Source of the DNA: Desmonostoc muscorum FACHB-395
GTDB lineage: Bacteria > Cyanobacteriota > Cyanobacteriia > Cyanobacteriales > Nostocaceae
Direction: 5' to 3'
NCBI RefSeq assembly: GCF_014698035.1
Contig: NZ_JACJSF010000014.1
Span: 87,613 to 151,612, forward strand
Length of the DNA: 64,000 nt
Shown piece by piece: positions 7,358 through 16,593 of the stretch. Position numbers and translations under genes: made by a program. Below the pieces are notes generated by a model. The model had not been told where the DNA came from, did no database searches, and saw only the letters and a list, made by a program, of their open reading frames with translations. The stretch's first letter is position 1; each line of letters begins with the position of its first letter.

Positions 7358-9307
7358 CTAAGATCCTTCGTTTGTTATTTGAACAGTAGATTGGCTAGAT
7401 TGCGCTAGATAGATACCCACTAAAACTACGGCGAAAGTCGCCCAGTCAAACAAACCTACCTGTTCTGAAAAAATGAACCAAGCAAAAATGGAAGCCAAGA
7501 CTGGTTCGAGGAGAAGTGTGACGGCGACAACGCTGGAAGAGATTCGGCTGAGACTATAAGCTAAAAGTCCCTGACCCAATACTTGACAGAAAAGGGCTTG
7601 GAAAATGATGAAAAACCAACCCGTCCAGGAATAGGGTAACAGTCGATCTTCGAGAAATGGGAGTACGGGTAGTAGAAACATCGTGGTCACTCCACAGCGC
7701 CACAGCATAATAGTTGCGGTGCTAAAACGGGTTCGGAGTCGTTCTATCAGCAGCATACACGTAGCCATGAAAATCGCGGTTAGCAATGCTAAGGTATCAC
7801 CCAGTATTTGGTCAGTTGCAAATTGCACTTTATTGAGTTCAAATGCGATCGCTCCTGCCAAGGCTATGACCAGTCCAATCACGAATCTGTTATCGAAGCG
7901 CCGACCGAATAACACATACCCAGCCAAAGCAACAAATAAGGAGTTCAAATTAGAGAGTAAAGCAACATTAGCAACACTAGTTTGACTCAGCGACCAAGCC
8001 CATAAAAGAAGATAGGTTCCAGCAGAGGTTCCCATTGCCAACAATAGCCACACTTCTTGGCTCGTAAAAGGCTCATTTTCTATAGGTTCATTATCAGATT
8101 GTTGGCTGCGGAAAGCTTCAAGTAAATTCCACAGGGCAAAGACAATTGTGGCGATCCAACTGCGATGAAATACTACAGCATTTGCACCAATTTCTTGTTG
8201 ACATAATTTAGTCAGAGATGGTGCTAAAGATATGGGAATTAGGGCAAATAATAATGATGCAGTTCCTAATAAAGCTGGCGTTTCGGAGAATTGTTGCTTT
8301 AGTAATGACAGTTTGCTCGTCATACTTTTAACGAAAGTGTTAACTACATTTGTGACTGATTTCTGGATCGGGAAATTAACAACACCTTGGCTAGATACGG
8401 CTAAGTATAAACCCATTAAAACTACAGCGAAACCTACCCAATTTGAGAAAGTCAATTTTTCCGAAAATATTATCAGAGCGAAAATACCGCTAAATACTGG
8501 CTCTAACAGATGCACCAATGAGACAACCACAGAGGAAAACTTGGCCAGGCAATAGGTCAAAAGCCCATGACCTAAAACTTGGCAGATCAGCGCTAAGGAA
8601 ATGACCCACAGCCACCCACTAGCTGTAGAAGGGAAAAGCTGATCTTGAGTAAACAAAAGTATGGGTAAGATAATTAGGGCACTAATCGCACTGATCCACA
8701 ACTGGATTGTGGCCGGAGAAAATTTAGTTCGTAATTTTTCTACGATTAGCAGATATACACTCAAGAAAATTGCAGAAACGATCGCAGCAAAGCCCCCTTG
8801 AACTTCGTCTGTGGCGATTTGCAACTCCTCAAATTCTATAGCGATCGCTCCCCCAAGGGCGATGACCATCCCAATCAGGAATTGGCTCTCAAAACTCTTA
8901 CGATATAACAGCCACACCCCTAAGCTAGTAAATATGGGGGCGAGATTATGTAAAACACTAGAAATCGCAACGCTAGTTTCAGTTAGTGACCAAGCCAAAG
9001 AGACTAAAGTGCCAGCCCAAAATATCCCAGCACTTCCCAATAGCAAGAGATCCTGGCTAGTGTAAAATTGCTGTTCTTCAGGTTTGTCTAAGGAAAGTCG
9101 CTGACGTATAGCCTTGTATCCGTTCCAGAGCAAGAAGAACACACTAGCAAGCCACAAGCGATTAAATACAGTGGCATTGGGGCTGAGTTGAGTTTCGCTC
9201 AATTTCACGAAAATAGAGCCAAAAGATATGGCACCTACACCGACAAATAATGCAGGTAGGGCTATCTTCCTTTGATTGGATACATTCATTAGGGAATTTA
9301 AATTCAA
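7358..9307 (-). CDS. Tandem-duplicated EamA/DMT-family transporter
   Basis: This is a 649-residue drug/metabolite transporter-superfamily protein made of two complete copies of a ten-span EamA carrier. Copy 1 (about 15-310) contains SLAWSLTETSVAISSVLHNL and ends GLYLAVSSQG. Copy 2 (about 345-640) contains LWAWSLSQTSVANVALLSNL and ends GIYLAQSSQS. Both copies share a LR(T)KFS/RFSxAT motif and a QVLGxGLLxY motif in the same positions. The usual EamA length is about 300 residues, so the gene arose by internal duplication or fusion. It would export an unknown small metabolite. It lies 26 bp after the stop of the upstream glycosyltransferase (9334), so it is probably co-transcribed. Confidence 0.88.
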   Translation of the reverse strand: MNLNSLMNVSNQRKIALPALFVGVGAISFGSIFVKLSETQLSPNATVFNRLWLASVFFLLWNGYKAIRQRLSLDKPEEQQFYTSQDLLLLGSAGIFWAGTLVSLAWSLTETSVAISSVLHNLAPIFTSLGVWLLYRKSFESQFLIGMVIALGGAIAIEFEELQIATDEVQGGFAAIVSAIFLSVYLLIVEKLRTKFSPATIQLWISAISALIILPILLFTQDQLFPSTASGWLWVISLALICQVLGHGLLTYCLAKFSSVVVSLVHLLEPVFSGIFALIIFSEKLTFSNWVGFAVVLMGLYLAVSSQGVVNFPIQKSVTNVVNTFVKSMTSKLSLLKQQFSETPALLGTASLLFALIPISLAPSLTKLCQQEIGANAVVFHRSWIATIVFALWNLLEAFRSQQSDNEPIENEPFTSQEVWLLLAMGTSAGTYLLLWAWSLSQTSVANVALLSNLNSLFVALAGYVLFGRRFDNRFVIGLVIALAGAIAFELNKVQFATDQILGDTLALLTAIFMATCMLLIERLRTRFSTATIMLWRCGVTTMFLLPVLPFLEDRLLPYSWTGWFFIIFQALFCQVLGQGLLAYSLSRISSSVVAVTLLLEPVLASIFAWFIFSEQVGLFDWATFAVVLVGIYLAQSSQSTVQITNEGS

Positions 9308-9333
9308 CTTCTCACCAATAAAGAATCAAACCT

Positions 9334-10641
9334 CTAACCAACCCAACGTTCTTGGGCAAATCCTACAGCTATTTTGGCTAGTAGTGTCATAAAAGCGCCC
9401 AAGATTAAATATCCCTGACGAGGATGGCGAGATAGCAGCACACCAATGACTATATTCAAAGGCACAATACCATAAGCGAGACGGCTCAAGGAGATAGTAC
9501 CTCCCGAAGCTAGCAGCAAACCAATACCGCAAAAGCCATAAATAACGGTAACTGCGGTCAGTTGCGTGCGTAAGCGCCATAACACATAGCCACCACCCAA
9601 AACCATGAACAAGTTGAGCAAGTTATTGATCCACTCTTCGCTTGCTAGGAGCAACAGAGATAAGACTAAAGCATAAAAGCTATAGAATAATTTCACAAAA
9701 TTTAAATGTTGACGGAAGCGCCATAAAAGATAGCCACTGGCAACAATCACGCCTAATAACAATAGATACCAGGGGTCTGCAATCCCACCAGATGGTTTTT
9801 GAATCCAACCATATTGCCAGTTTTTTGTGCCAACTATAATTTGCATCAGCATATTTAACCAACCCTGCCAATCAAACCCTAGAGTTGGTCGCCATCCTCG
9901 TTGTGCTTCGATAAAAGCTAAAGGGTTGCCAAAATAAATCGCACAATAAAAACTGAATAGAAGTATGCCAGTGGCAGTAACAAAACCAGCAATATAGGCT
10001 ATGGGTGGTCGGCGTTCTTTCCACGCTGCGATCGCTAATGCTGGAATTAGTGCCATACCTGTAGGACGTGTTGCTGTCGCCATCGCCCCCCAAAGCCCAG
10101 TCCAGCCATACTGCTTTTGATCAAACGCCCGCAAAGCCGATGTACTCAAAAACAAATACAGCCCCTCTGTGTAAACCACTCCCGTAAACATGGATGATGG
10201 ATATAAAGAAACTACAGCAGTAGTCCAGTGCGCCGCATTGATGCCATAATGCTCCTTAACCCAAAAATACAAACAGTAAAGCGCTGCGAAAAATGCCAGG
10301 TTGTTGACTAACGTACCTGCTAATTCAAACGGCAAGCCCAGCTTCATCAAAACCCAGATGCTTAAGGGAAACAGGGGAAAGAAGGCAAGATTATGTTGCT
10401 TACCGTCATTCACAAATTCATATCCAGAAGTTGCGATCGCTCGATAATGCATACTATCCCAGGCATCAAAAACGCCCCAGCCAAAATGAGGCAAAAATTC
10501 TTCTGGTGGTAACGGTAGTTTTGGCGCAACCAGCAACATAGCAGTCCAGATGAATATTCGACTGGCAAGCCATATTGCTGCTGGAAATAGGAAATCATTT
10601 TTCCATAAAACTTTTTTTATAACTATTTGAACTTTGACCAT
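9334..10641 (-). CDS. PIG-V/GT76-like mannosyltransferase family protein (paralogue)
   Basis: This 435-residue polytopic protein parallels the gene at 4715-5980: FGWGVFDAWDSMHYRAIATS, then LAFFPLFPLSIW, then VVYTEGLYLFLSTSALRAFD, then TATRPTGMALIPA. The fit is to GT-C mannosyltransferase-like enzymes using polyprenyl-phosphate donors. The two paralogues are separated by a Gpi18-like enzyme and the double transporter, and all four are on the minus strand. The start is the ATG at 10641 (VKVQIVIKKV follows). The substrate is unknown. Confidence 0.8.
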   Translation of the reverse strand: MVKVQIVIKKVLWKNDFLFPAAIWLASRIFIWTAMLLVAPKLPLPPEEFLPHFGWGVFDAWDSMHYRAIATSGYEFVNDGKQHNLAFFPLFPLSIWVLMKLGLPFELAGTLVNNLAFFAALYCLYFWVKEHYGINAAHWTTAVVSLYPSSMFTGVVYTEGLYLFLSTSALRAFDQKQYGWTGLWGAMATATRPTGMALIPALAIAAWKERRPPIAYIAGFVTATGILLFSFYCAIYFGNPLAFIEAQRGWRPTLGFDWQGWLNMLMQIIVGTKNWQYGWIQKPSGGIADPWYLLLLGVIVASGYLLWRFRQHLNFVKLFYSFYALVLSLLLLASEEWINNLLNLFMVLGGGYVLWRLRTQLTAVTVIYGFCGIGLLLASGGTISLSRLAYGIVPLNIVIGVLLSRHPRQGYLILGAFMTLLAKIAVGFAQERWVG

Positions 10642-11088
10642 AGGGTTGAGTGCTTCAACAAACTTCTTTCTGCATCCTTTTACCTATGGCTGTAACACAG
10701 CAATTTATGAGTAACATTTTGCATATTAAATCCTCCACCAACATAATTAACAAACTGGACAAATTAGCAATTAATTGAAATTATTTCCTATTTAGTTACT
10801 TTTGCCAATTCTCTAGAAGTTTATCTTTAAAAATATAGTATTTATAAGTACATTTTTTGTCTAGTTATATGAAAGTTGAGCTTTATGGCTAGCAGTCGAT
10901 CGAGTTAAAATCAACAGATTGGGGTTGGCGCAGCGAAAAAAGTATGGATAAATTTCCCTTTGTATCCCCGATCTTGCCCTCCCCGCGTCTCTCCTCGTCT
11001 GCGTCAGTGTATCGATTATAGTCATTGCTGTTATTAAAGAGTCCCCAGCAATTTATAGTGGGAGTTGTCTGTAAATCCTTAAGCAATT
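10642..11088. other. Intergenic region between divergent transferase and dxr
   Basis: This 447-bp AT-rich spacer separates the divergent minus-strand transferase gene and dxr and should hold both promoters. I see no gene, tRNA or strong hairpin in it. Confidence 0.5.
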
Positions 11089-12285
11089 GTGAAAGCGATT
11101 ACTCTTGTTGGTTCCACTGGTTCTATCGGTACTCAGACTTTAGATATTGTCACTCAGTACCCAGATCAGTTTCGGATTGTGGGATTGGCAGCTGGGAATA
11201 ATGTAGAGATGTTGGCTGCTCAAATTCGGCAGTTTCGACCGAAAATAGCAGCAATTTGCTCAGAAGATAAATTACCAGCGCTCAAAGAAGCTATCATTGA
11301 CCTCGATCCCCAACCGATTCTACTAGCAGGCGAGGCTGGAGTGATAGAAGTAGCTCGCTATGGCGATGCTCAAACTGTTGTCACTGGGATCGTTGGTTGT
11401 GCTGGTTTGCTACCCACGATCGCAGCTATTGAAGCTGGTAAAGATATTGCCTTAGCGAACAAAGAAACCCTGATTGCTGGGGCCCCTGTGGTTCTACCCC
11501 TAGTCGAAAAACACGGTGTAAAATTACTCCCAGCCGATTCCGAACATTCGGCAATTTTTCAATGTCTCCAAGGTGTGCCAAAGTCAGGCTTGCGGAAAAT
11601 TTTGCTCACTGCATCTGGTGGGGCTTTCCGAGACTGGGATGTAGAAAGGTTAGCAGATGTAACCGTTGCTGACGCTCTCAAGCATCCTAATTGGTCGATG
11701 GGGCGGAAAATCACAGTAGACTCTGCTACTTTGATGAATAAAGGACTGGAAGTAATTGAGGCTCACTTCCTGTTTGGGTTGGATTATGACAATATCGAAA
11801 TTGTCATTCATCCCCAGAGCATTATTCACTCGCTGATTGAACTGCAAGATACTTCCGTTTTAGCCCAACTCGGTTGGCCGGATATGCGCTTACCCTTACT
11901 GTATGCTCTATCTTGGCCCGATCGCATCTATACCAACTGGGAACGACTAGATTTAGTCAAAGCTGGAAATTTAACCTTCCGGGAACCAGATCACCAAAAG
12001 TATCCTTGTATGCAGTTGGCTTATGCTGTGGGTAAAGCTGGTGGTTCGATGCCAGCTGTGTTAAACGCTGCAAATGAGCAAGCTGTAGCTTTATTTTTAG
12101 ATGAAAAAATTCGCTTTTTAGATATTCCCCGGTGTATCGAATGGGTGTGCGATCGCCATCAAAATGATAACCGTGCAAATCCCTCTTTAGATGACATTTT
12201 GGCAGCAGATAAATGGGCAAGACAAGAAGTTTTAACAGCGACTGAAAAATTAGAAACTCACCCACGGATAATTTCTTTGCGATAA
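11089..12285 (+). CDS. dxr: 1-deoxy-D-xylulose 5-phosphate reductoisomerase
   Basis: This 398-residue enzyme converts DXP to 2-C-methyl-D-erythritol 4-phosphate with NADPH, the second step of the MEP isoprenoid pathway in the cytosol. It supplies carotenoids, phytol and quinone tails. The N-terminal Rossmann motif is [14 protein letters not shown] (8-21). The metal/substrate signature [15 protein letters not shown] follows at about residues 145-160, with a flexible-loop and C-terminal [20 protein letters not shown] region. Length is normal for the family. The start is the GTG at 11089; the first residues [13 protein letters not shown] match the usual beginning of the protein. Confidence 0.97.
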   Translation: MKAITLVGSTGSIGTQTLDIVTQYPDQFRIVGLAAGNNVEMLAAQIRQFRPKIAAICSEDKLPALKEAIIDLDPQPILLAGEAGVIEVARYGDAQTVVTGIVGCAGLLPTIAAIEAGKDIALANKETLIAGAPVVLPLVEKHGVKLLPADSEHSAIFQCLQGVPKSGLRKILLTASGGAFRDWDVERLADVTVADALKHPNWSMGRKITVDSATLMNKGLEVIEAHFLFGLDYDNIEIVIHPQSIIHSLIELQDTSVLAQLGWPDMRLPLLYALSWPDRIYTNWERLDLVKAGNLTFREPDHQKYPCMQLAYAVGKAGGSMPAVLNAANEQAVALFLDEKIRFLDIPRCIEWVCDRHQNDNRANPSLDDILAADKWARQEVLTATEKLETHPRIISLR

Positions 12286-12342
12286 AAACCTTCACTCAGA
12301 TACCCAAAAGGCAGATTTGCTGGCTCTTGACCAATTATTGTT

Positions 12343-12369
12343 TAGCCTTCAGTATTAAGCTGAAGGCTA
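12343..12369. terminator. Hairpin after dxr
   Basis: TAGCCTTCAG and CTGAAGGCTA form a perfect 10-bp stem with a 7-nt loop, 57 bp after the dxr stop. There is no long T run on the plus strand, so it may be a repeat-derived hairpin as well as a transcript end. A similar GGCTGAAG hairpin follows frr. Confidence 0.55.
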
Positions 12370-12489
12370 ACGACCAAATATCATACTTTCCTAATATCAA
12401 AAATGCGTAGCCGTAAGGCATCGCACTCCATCCCAAAGCCCAAGTCGGTGTAGGATACCAAAGGCAAATATTTTTGGTATATACTATAA

Positions 12490-12765
12490 ATGCGCTGTGA
12501 GTGGGACGAGAATAAAGCCGAGTCAAATTTTTTGAAACATGGCATTGAATTCGAGGAAGCTGTAACAGTTTTTGCCGACCCCTATCTTCTGTTTACGGAG
12601 GATTCTAGTCATTCTCAGGGAGAAGAAAGGGAATGGGCAATTGGTGAAGCGGAAGATGGCTCAATTGTTGTGGTTGTTTTTACCATGCGAGGTGAGCGAC
12701 TTAGGATAATTAGTGCAAGAAAAGCTACCTCAAAGGAGTGTCAACAATATGAGTCAGGAATCTGA
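12490..12765 (+). CDS. brnT: BrnT-family toxin (RelE-like ribonuclease)
   Basis: This 91-residue small protein begins CEWDENKAESNFLKHGIEFEEA, the standard opening of BrnT toxins (WDExKaxxNxxKHGvxFeeA). The second half has VVVVFTMRGERLRIISARKAT, matching the conserved R-x-I-S-A-R end. BrnT cleaves RNA and is held inactive by BrnA. A promoter-like TATACTATAA lies directly before the ATG, which has almost no leader. The end overlaps brnA by 17 bp. Confidence 0.9.
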   Translation: MRCEWDENKAESNFLKHGIEFEEAVTVFADPYLLFTEDSSHSQGEEREWAIGEAEDGSIVVVVFTMRGERLRIISARKATSKECQQYESGI

Positions 12766-13015
12766 GTTTCCTTTTGATAGAGCAAGACGAGTTACACCAG
12801 AAGAAAACCAAAAATTCAGAGATGCGATCGCAGATCAGTTTGGGGTTACACTCAGAAAGCGTGGACGACCTGCTAAGGGTGAAGAAGAAAAGTATGAGCC
12901 GATTTCTATCAGATTTCATCCTAAAATCATAGCCTGGGCGAAAGAAGAAGCAGAAAAACGAGGGGTAGGCTATCAAACGGTTATCAATGAAGCACTATTA
13001 GAGAAAATAGGCTGA
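12749..13015 (+). CDS. brnA: BrnA-family antitoxin
   Basis: This 88-residue protein pairs with the preceding toxin and probably represses the operon. The C-terminal part PISIRFHPKIIAWAKEEAEK, then GVGYQTVINEALLEKIG, matches the DNA-binding BrnA domain. The N-terminal half is charged and probably wraps the toxin. The start is the ATG at 12749, chosen because AAAGGAG lies at 12732-12738 with ideal spacing. The reading frame is open slightly further upstream, but without a ribosome-binding site. Overlap with brnT indicates coupled translation. Confidence 0.88.
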   Translation: MSQESEFPFDRARRVTPEENQKFRDAIADQFGVTLRKRGRPAKGEEEKYEPISIRFHPKIIAWAKEEAEKRGVGYQTVINEALLEKIG

Positions 13016-13156
13016 TAGTAAGATTTAAGCTATCTTACAACTCCAATAAGACTAAAATTTAGCGATCGCACTCCCTCCCAAAATACTAAAATGCGTAGCC
13101 GTAAGGCTTGTCGTCAGACATCGCACTTTCCTCAACATCACAAATACGTAGCGTGG

Positions 13157-13297
13157 CTATTTATTATTAGGGCAAATTTCTTTTCGCAAATCGGGACGGG
13201 AAGCGAGGTATTCTTTTAAATGGTCGCAACCTCGTATTAGTGAGCTATCTAACCCGAATTTCTCACGATCAATAAAACAGCCTTTTCAGTCTCAGGA
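13157..13297 (-). pseudogene. Remnant of a protein-coding gene (C-terminal fragment)
   Basis: The minus strand encodes a protein-like stretch, FIDREKFGLDSSLIRGCDH then LKEYLASRPDLRKEICPNNK, ending in TAG at 13157-13159. There is no start codon: the frame closes at a TGA just upstream of codon KGC, while a one-base shift there reads HPETEK. This looks like the tail of a decayed gene with a frameshift. No family is recognised. The surrounding 13016-13604 spacer otherwise holds GC-rich dispersed repeats near 13090-13130. Confidence 0.4.
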
Positions 13298-13604
13298 TGT
13301 TTTCAAAAATCAAATCGGAGTCCTAATCTAACTCTTGTATCTTGTGATTATTGATACATAAGATTTAAAAAATTCTTTCCAGTAATTCTGCCAAATTGCC
13401 AAATAAGTTGCCTCTCATCTGAATTATAGTCTCATTTTCAGATAATATGACATTGGTACAGTTAGACAAAAAATTTTGGCTTTAGTAGCTATTCCAAATT
13501 AGGTCTAATAGCTTTAGCACTAGTAATTTTTAGTTCAGATAAAATTACCCTTTCTGAATAAATATCCTCTCAGTTAAGGGCTATTGTTAAGGAATTTATA
13601 TATT

Positions 13605-13802
13605 ATGATTGCTACGTTGATTGTAGCTTGGATTGTCTTCGTAATATTGTGGAAGTTGTTGAAAGCCACTCTGAAGAATGCATTAACCATTGCCGCAATT
13701 CTGATTTTATTAAACATTAGTTTTGGCATTACCCCACAAGATATTTGGCATCACATCATGCAGTTTACTCAAAGTTTATCAAATATCCAAAGCGGCAAGT
13801 AA
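13605..13802 (+). CDS. Small hypothetical membrane protein
   Basis: This 65-residue protein has two hydrophobic stretches, IATLIVAWIVFVILWKLL at the N-terminus and LTIAAILILLNISFGI in the middle, then a short polar tail. It is probably an integral plasma- or thylakoid-membrane protein. The ATG at 13605 is chosen over an upstream TTG because AAGGA lies 11 bp before it. It is followed by a strong palindromic terminator. Function unknown. Confidence 0.6.
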   Translation: MIATLIVAWIVFVILWKLLKATLKNALTIAAILILLNISFGITPQDIWHHIMQFTQSLSNIQSGK

Positions 13803-13830
13803 AAAGTAAGATTAATTATATTACTAGACA

Positions 13831-13862
13831 AGTAGGGGCAATTCATGAATTGCCCCTACTTT
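13831..13862. terminator. Perfect palindrome terminator between convergent genes
   Basis: A 32-bp perfect palindrome (AAGTAGGGGCAATTC / GAATTGCCCCTACTT) followed by T residues lies between the convergent genes ending at 13802 and 13906. A degenerate relative is at about 49983-50015. It is likely a dispersed repeat used as a bidirectional terminator. Confidence 0.75.
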
Positions 13863-13905
13863 AGCAACTTATTAAGGATAGTTAAACTCTGACACAGCGT
13901 ACTGC

Positions 13906-14406
13906 TCAATCATTATTTAATGCTGAAATCTTGGCTAATGCATCCTTAAAACTTGGCGGCAACTGACGCATAATCTTGCCTCTTTCGCGATCTAAAGCTA
14001 CTAAAGTCACCTTGGCAGTAACGTATAATTCTTGTCCATCAGTTGAGACAATGGCATAATCCCAATTAATTCGGACACCTGTTACCTCAGCCATGCGTGT
14101 TTTTACTACCACTGCCATACCCAATTGAATTGAACGATGATAACGCAACGACAGTTCTACAACTGGTAAATCACAACCTATCGCAACTAAATCAGCAAAT
14201 TCAATCCCTATAGATCGCAAGCATTCAATCCGCGCTTCTTCCATCCAAGCTACATAAGAACCGTGCCAGACAACACCAGAATAGTCAGTGTGGTGGGGTT
14301 GCACTCTTAGAGGATATTCAAACCAATTCCCAAATTCATGACTTGATGGATTGTCAAGGGCGGTGGTGGGCGGTAATTTTGGTTGGCTGGGTTTTTCTTG
14401 TGACAT
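13906..14406 (-). CDS. Hotdog-fold acyl-CoA thioesterase (4HBT family)
   Basis: This 166-residue protein has the YbgC/4HBT thioesterase core RVQPHHTDYSGVVWHGSYVAWMEEAR, where the Asp in HTDYSGVVWH is the catalytic residue. LRYHRSIQLGMAVVVKTRM and a C-terminal strand region follow. In cyanobacteria a related protein hydrolyses 1,4-dihydroxy-2-naphthoyl-CoA for phylloquinone synthesis, but the substrate here cannot be set from sequence. The ATG at 14406 (MSQEKPSQ) is preferred to an upstream GTG that adds six residues. Confidence 0.85.
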   Translation of the reverse strand: MSQEKPSQPKLPPTTALDNPSSHEFGNWFEYPLRVQPHHTDYSGVVWHGSYVAWMEEARIECLRSIGIEFADLVAIGCDLPVVELSLRYHRSIQLGMAVVVKTRMAEVTGVRINWDYAIVSTDGQELYVTAKVTLVALDRERGKIMRQLPPSFKDALAKISALNND

Positions 14407-14523
14407 TTTCACTTTTCTAAGCACCTATAAATTTTCCAAATATGGAATAGCATAAAAATTCATTGCGTTCCATAACTTAATTGATTTAATATTTACACTT
14501 CCGAGTATAGGGAGTGTTTTGTT

Positions 14524-16593
14524 ATGCAGCCTAATCTCCGGTATGTTAGTCTTATTACTTTAACTATACTTAGTTTACTCGGTTTTGGGATGGCATACCC
14601 AGACAATAACCAGGTAAGTACAAATACAAGGTTGAAATACAACTCTGGAGAAAAAGCTCAAGCTTTACCCCAGAATAATCAGCTTTTAGAAATTGAAAGG
14701 CTCAATGAAGAAGCTATCAAAGAATCTCGGCAAGGTCAATCGGAAGAAGCGTTGCAGAGATTACAACAAGCACTAGCCATTACTAGAGAACGTGGAGAGC
14801 GCTCTTGGGAAGCGGTAACATTCAATAACATCGGCAGAATCTACCAAAGTCAAAGAAAGTATCCTGAAGCACTTCAATCTTACCAGCAAGCCCTATTAAT
14901 AAATAGAGAACTTGGGGATCTTGTTCGACTTGGCAAAACCTACAGTAACATAGGTTACTTATTTGATATCCAAAATCAACCAGAGTTAGCAATTTTTTTC
15001 TACAAGCATTGCTTAATTAATCGTGAAAAAGCTCGCTTGAATCCATCAGCACTGAGTGCGCCACAACCAGACGCTTACAGCATAACTGTAAGCCAAACAT
15101 ATCGGATTTTGGGTGAACGATTGCTCAAACAAGAACGTGTTGCTGAAGCACAAAGGACAATGGATTTACTCAAAGTTGAAGAACTAGAAGAATATCTCCA
15201 AACTGTGCCAGGTAATCAACGTACTGTCAAAGGTATTAATATAGCGTCTACAGAAAAACCAATTAAGCAAAAGTTGGATCAAACCTTGGATAGTGCTGTT
15301 ACGTTGGGTAAAGAACTGACAACACTACGGAAAATTTTTCCCAAGGAGCGATCGCTTGAACAGAAACAACGCATTGAGCAATTAGTTTTAAATCAACAGC
15401 AACTTTTGGATAAATTTAACGAATTTATTAATAGTCCTTCAGTGAAAGCACAGATAGAGCAAATTAGCCGTACAGCTAGGCGGCAAAATTTGGATTTGGA
15501 GAATCTCAACGAACTTCGGGATAATTTGGCGAGATTGCCTCAAAAATCTGCAATCCTCTATCCACTGATTTTAAAAGATAGCTTGGAATTGGTATTAGTC
15601 ACTCCTGAATCCCCACCGATTCATCGCACTGTTGCTGTAAAACGCGAAAATCTCCATCAAACAATTGCTGCTTTCCGCCAAGCTTTAATCAATCCCAGCC
15701 GAAATATCAAAGCACCTGCACGCCAATTGTATGATTGGCTAATTAAACCTATAGAAAAAGACCTGAAGCAATCAGGTACACAAACTCTGATTTATGCTCC
15801 AGATGAGCAGTTACGCTATATTCCTTTAACTGCTTTATATGATGGCAAACAATGGTTAGTGCAGCGTTTGGGTGTCAATCACATTACATCTGCCAGTCTG
15901 ACTAACTTAAATACCCCACAAGAATCTACTTTGCGGGTTTTAGCTGGTGCTTTTACTAAAGGTAATTATCAAATTAAAGTTGGGAATCGACAGGTTGCTT
16001 TTGCTGGTTTGCCCTTTGCAACGCAAGAAGTGGAAAACTTAGCTGCTACGGTTCCTGAAACTACGAAGCTTTTAGACGATGCTTTTAGCCCCAAAGTCGC
16101 TGTACCCCAAATGGATGATTATACAATTGTCCATTTAGCGACTCATGCAGCCTTTGTAGTCGGTAAACCAGAAGATTCGTTTATTTTATTCGGAAATGGC
16201 GATCGCGTTAACTTGAGAAATGTCGCCACTTGGTCACTCCCCCATGTAGATTTGGTAGTGTTAAGCGCCTGTGAAACCGGCCTGGGAGGTAAGTTAGGTA
16301 ACGGTGAGGAAATTTTGGGCTTTGGCTATCAGATGCAACAAACCGGCGCAAGAGCCGCGATCGCCTCGCTGTGGTCTGTAGATGATGGTGGGACACAAGC
16401 GCTTATGAGTGCTTTTTATGGTATACTTGTCACCCATAAGTTGACTAAAGCTGAAACCTTACGACAAGCTCAAGTCTCATTAATTACTGGAGACTGGAAA
16501 ATAAGAAGCCACAATGTACCCGTGGCAGCAGTTAGTAATTTTAGTCACCCGTACTACTGGGCATCCTTTATTTTAATTGGCAATGGACTTTAG
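14524..16593 (+). CDS. Exported TPR-CHAT domain protein
   Basis: This 689-residue protein has an N-terminal hydrophobic segment (YVSLITLTILSLLGFGMAY) that looks like a signal peptide or anchor. TPR repeats follow at about 55-165 (EALQRLQQALAITRE, EALQSYQQALLINRE). A helical stretch covers 215-330. The C-terminal CHAT caspase-like protease domain holds the catalytic His in VHLATHAAF (about 539) and Cys in VVLSACETGLGG (about 583). CHAT proteases cleave unknown targets; cyanobacterial HetF is a relative, but this protein is shorter and apparently exported. It stands alone, with RBS GGGAGTG just before the ATG. Confidence 0.88.
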   Translation: MQPNLRYVSLITLTILSLLGFGMAYPDNNQVSTNTRLKYNSGEKAQALPQNNQLLEIERLNEEAIKESRQGQSEEALQRLQQALAITRERGERSWEAVTFNNIGRIYQSQRKYPEALQSYQQALLINRELGDLVRLGKTYSNIGYLFDIQNQPELAIFFYKHCLINREKARLNPSALSAPQPDAYSITVSQTYRILGERLLKQERVAEAQRTMDLLKVEELEEYLQTVPGNQRTVKGINIASTEKPIKQKLDQTLDSAVTLGKELTTLRKIFPKERSLEQKQRIEQLVLNQQQLLDKFNEFINSPSVKAQIEQISRTARRQNLDLENLNELRDNLARLPQKSAILYPLILKDSLELVLVTPESPPIHRTVAVKRENLHQTIAAFRQALINPSRNIKAPARQLYDWLIKPIEKDLKQSGTQTLIYAPDEQLRYIPLTALYDGKQWLVQRLGVNHITSASLTNLNTPQESTLRVLAGAFTKGNYQIKVGNRQVAFAGLPFATQEVENLAATVPETTKLLDDAFSPKVAVPQMDDYTIVHLATHAAFVVGKPEDSFILFGNGDRVNLRNVATWSLPHVDLVVLSACETGLGGKLGNGEEILGFGYQMQQTGARAAIASLWSVDDGGTQALMSAFYGILVTHKLTKAETLRQAQVSLITGDWKIRSHNVPVAAVSNFSHPYYWASFILIGNGL

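Noticed and set aside
7186..7389. Plus-strand 67-codon frame between two minus-strand genes
   Set aside because: No ribosome-binding site, no family resemblance, and it overlaps the end of the transporter gene.
10889..11086. Minus-strand 65-codon frame upstream of dxr
   Set aside because: Implausible composition and position in the dxr promoter region.
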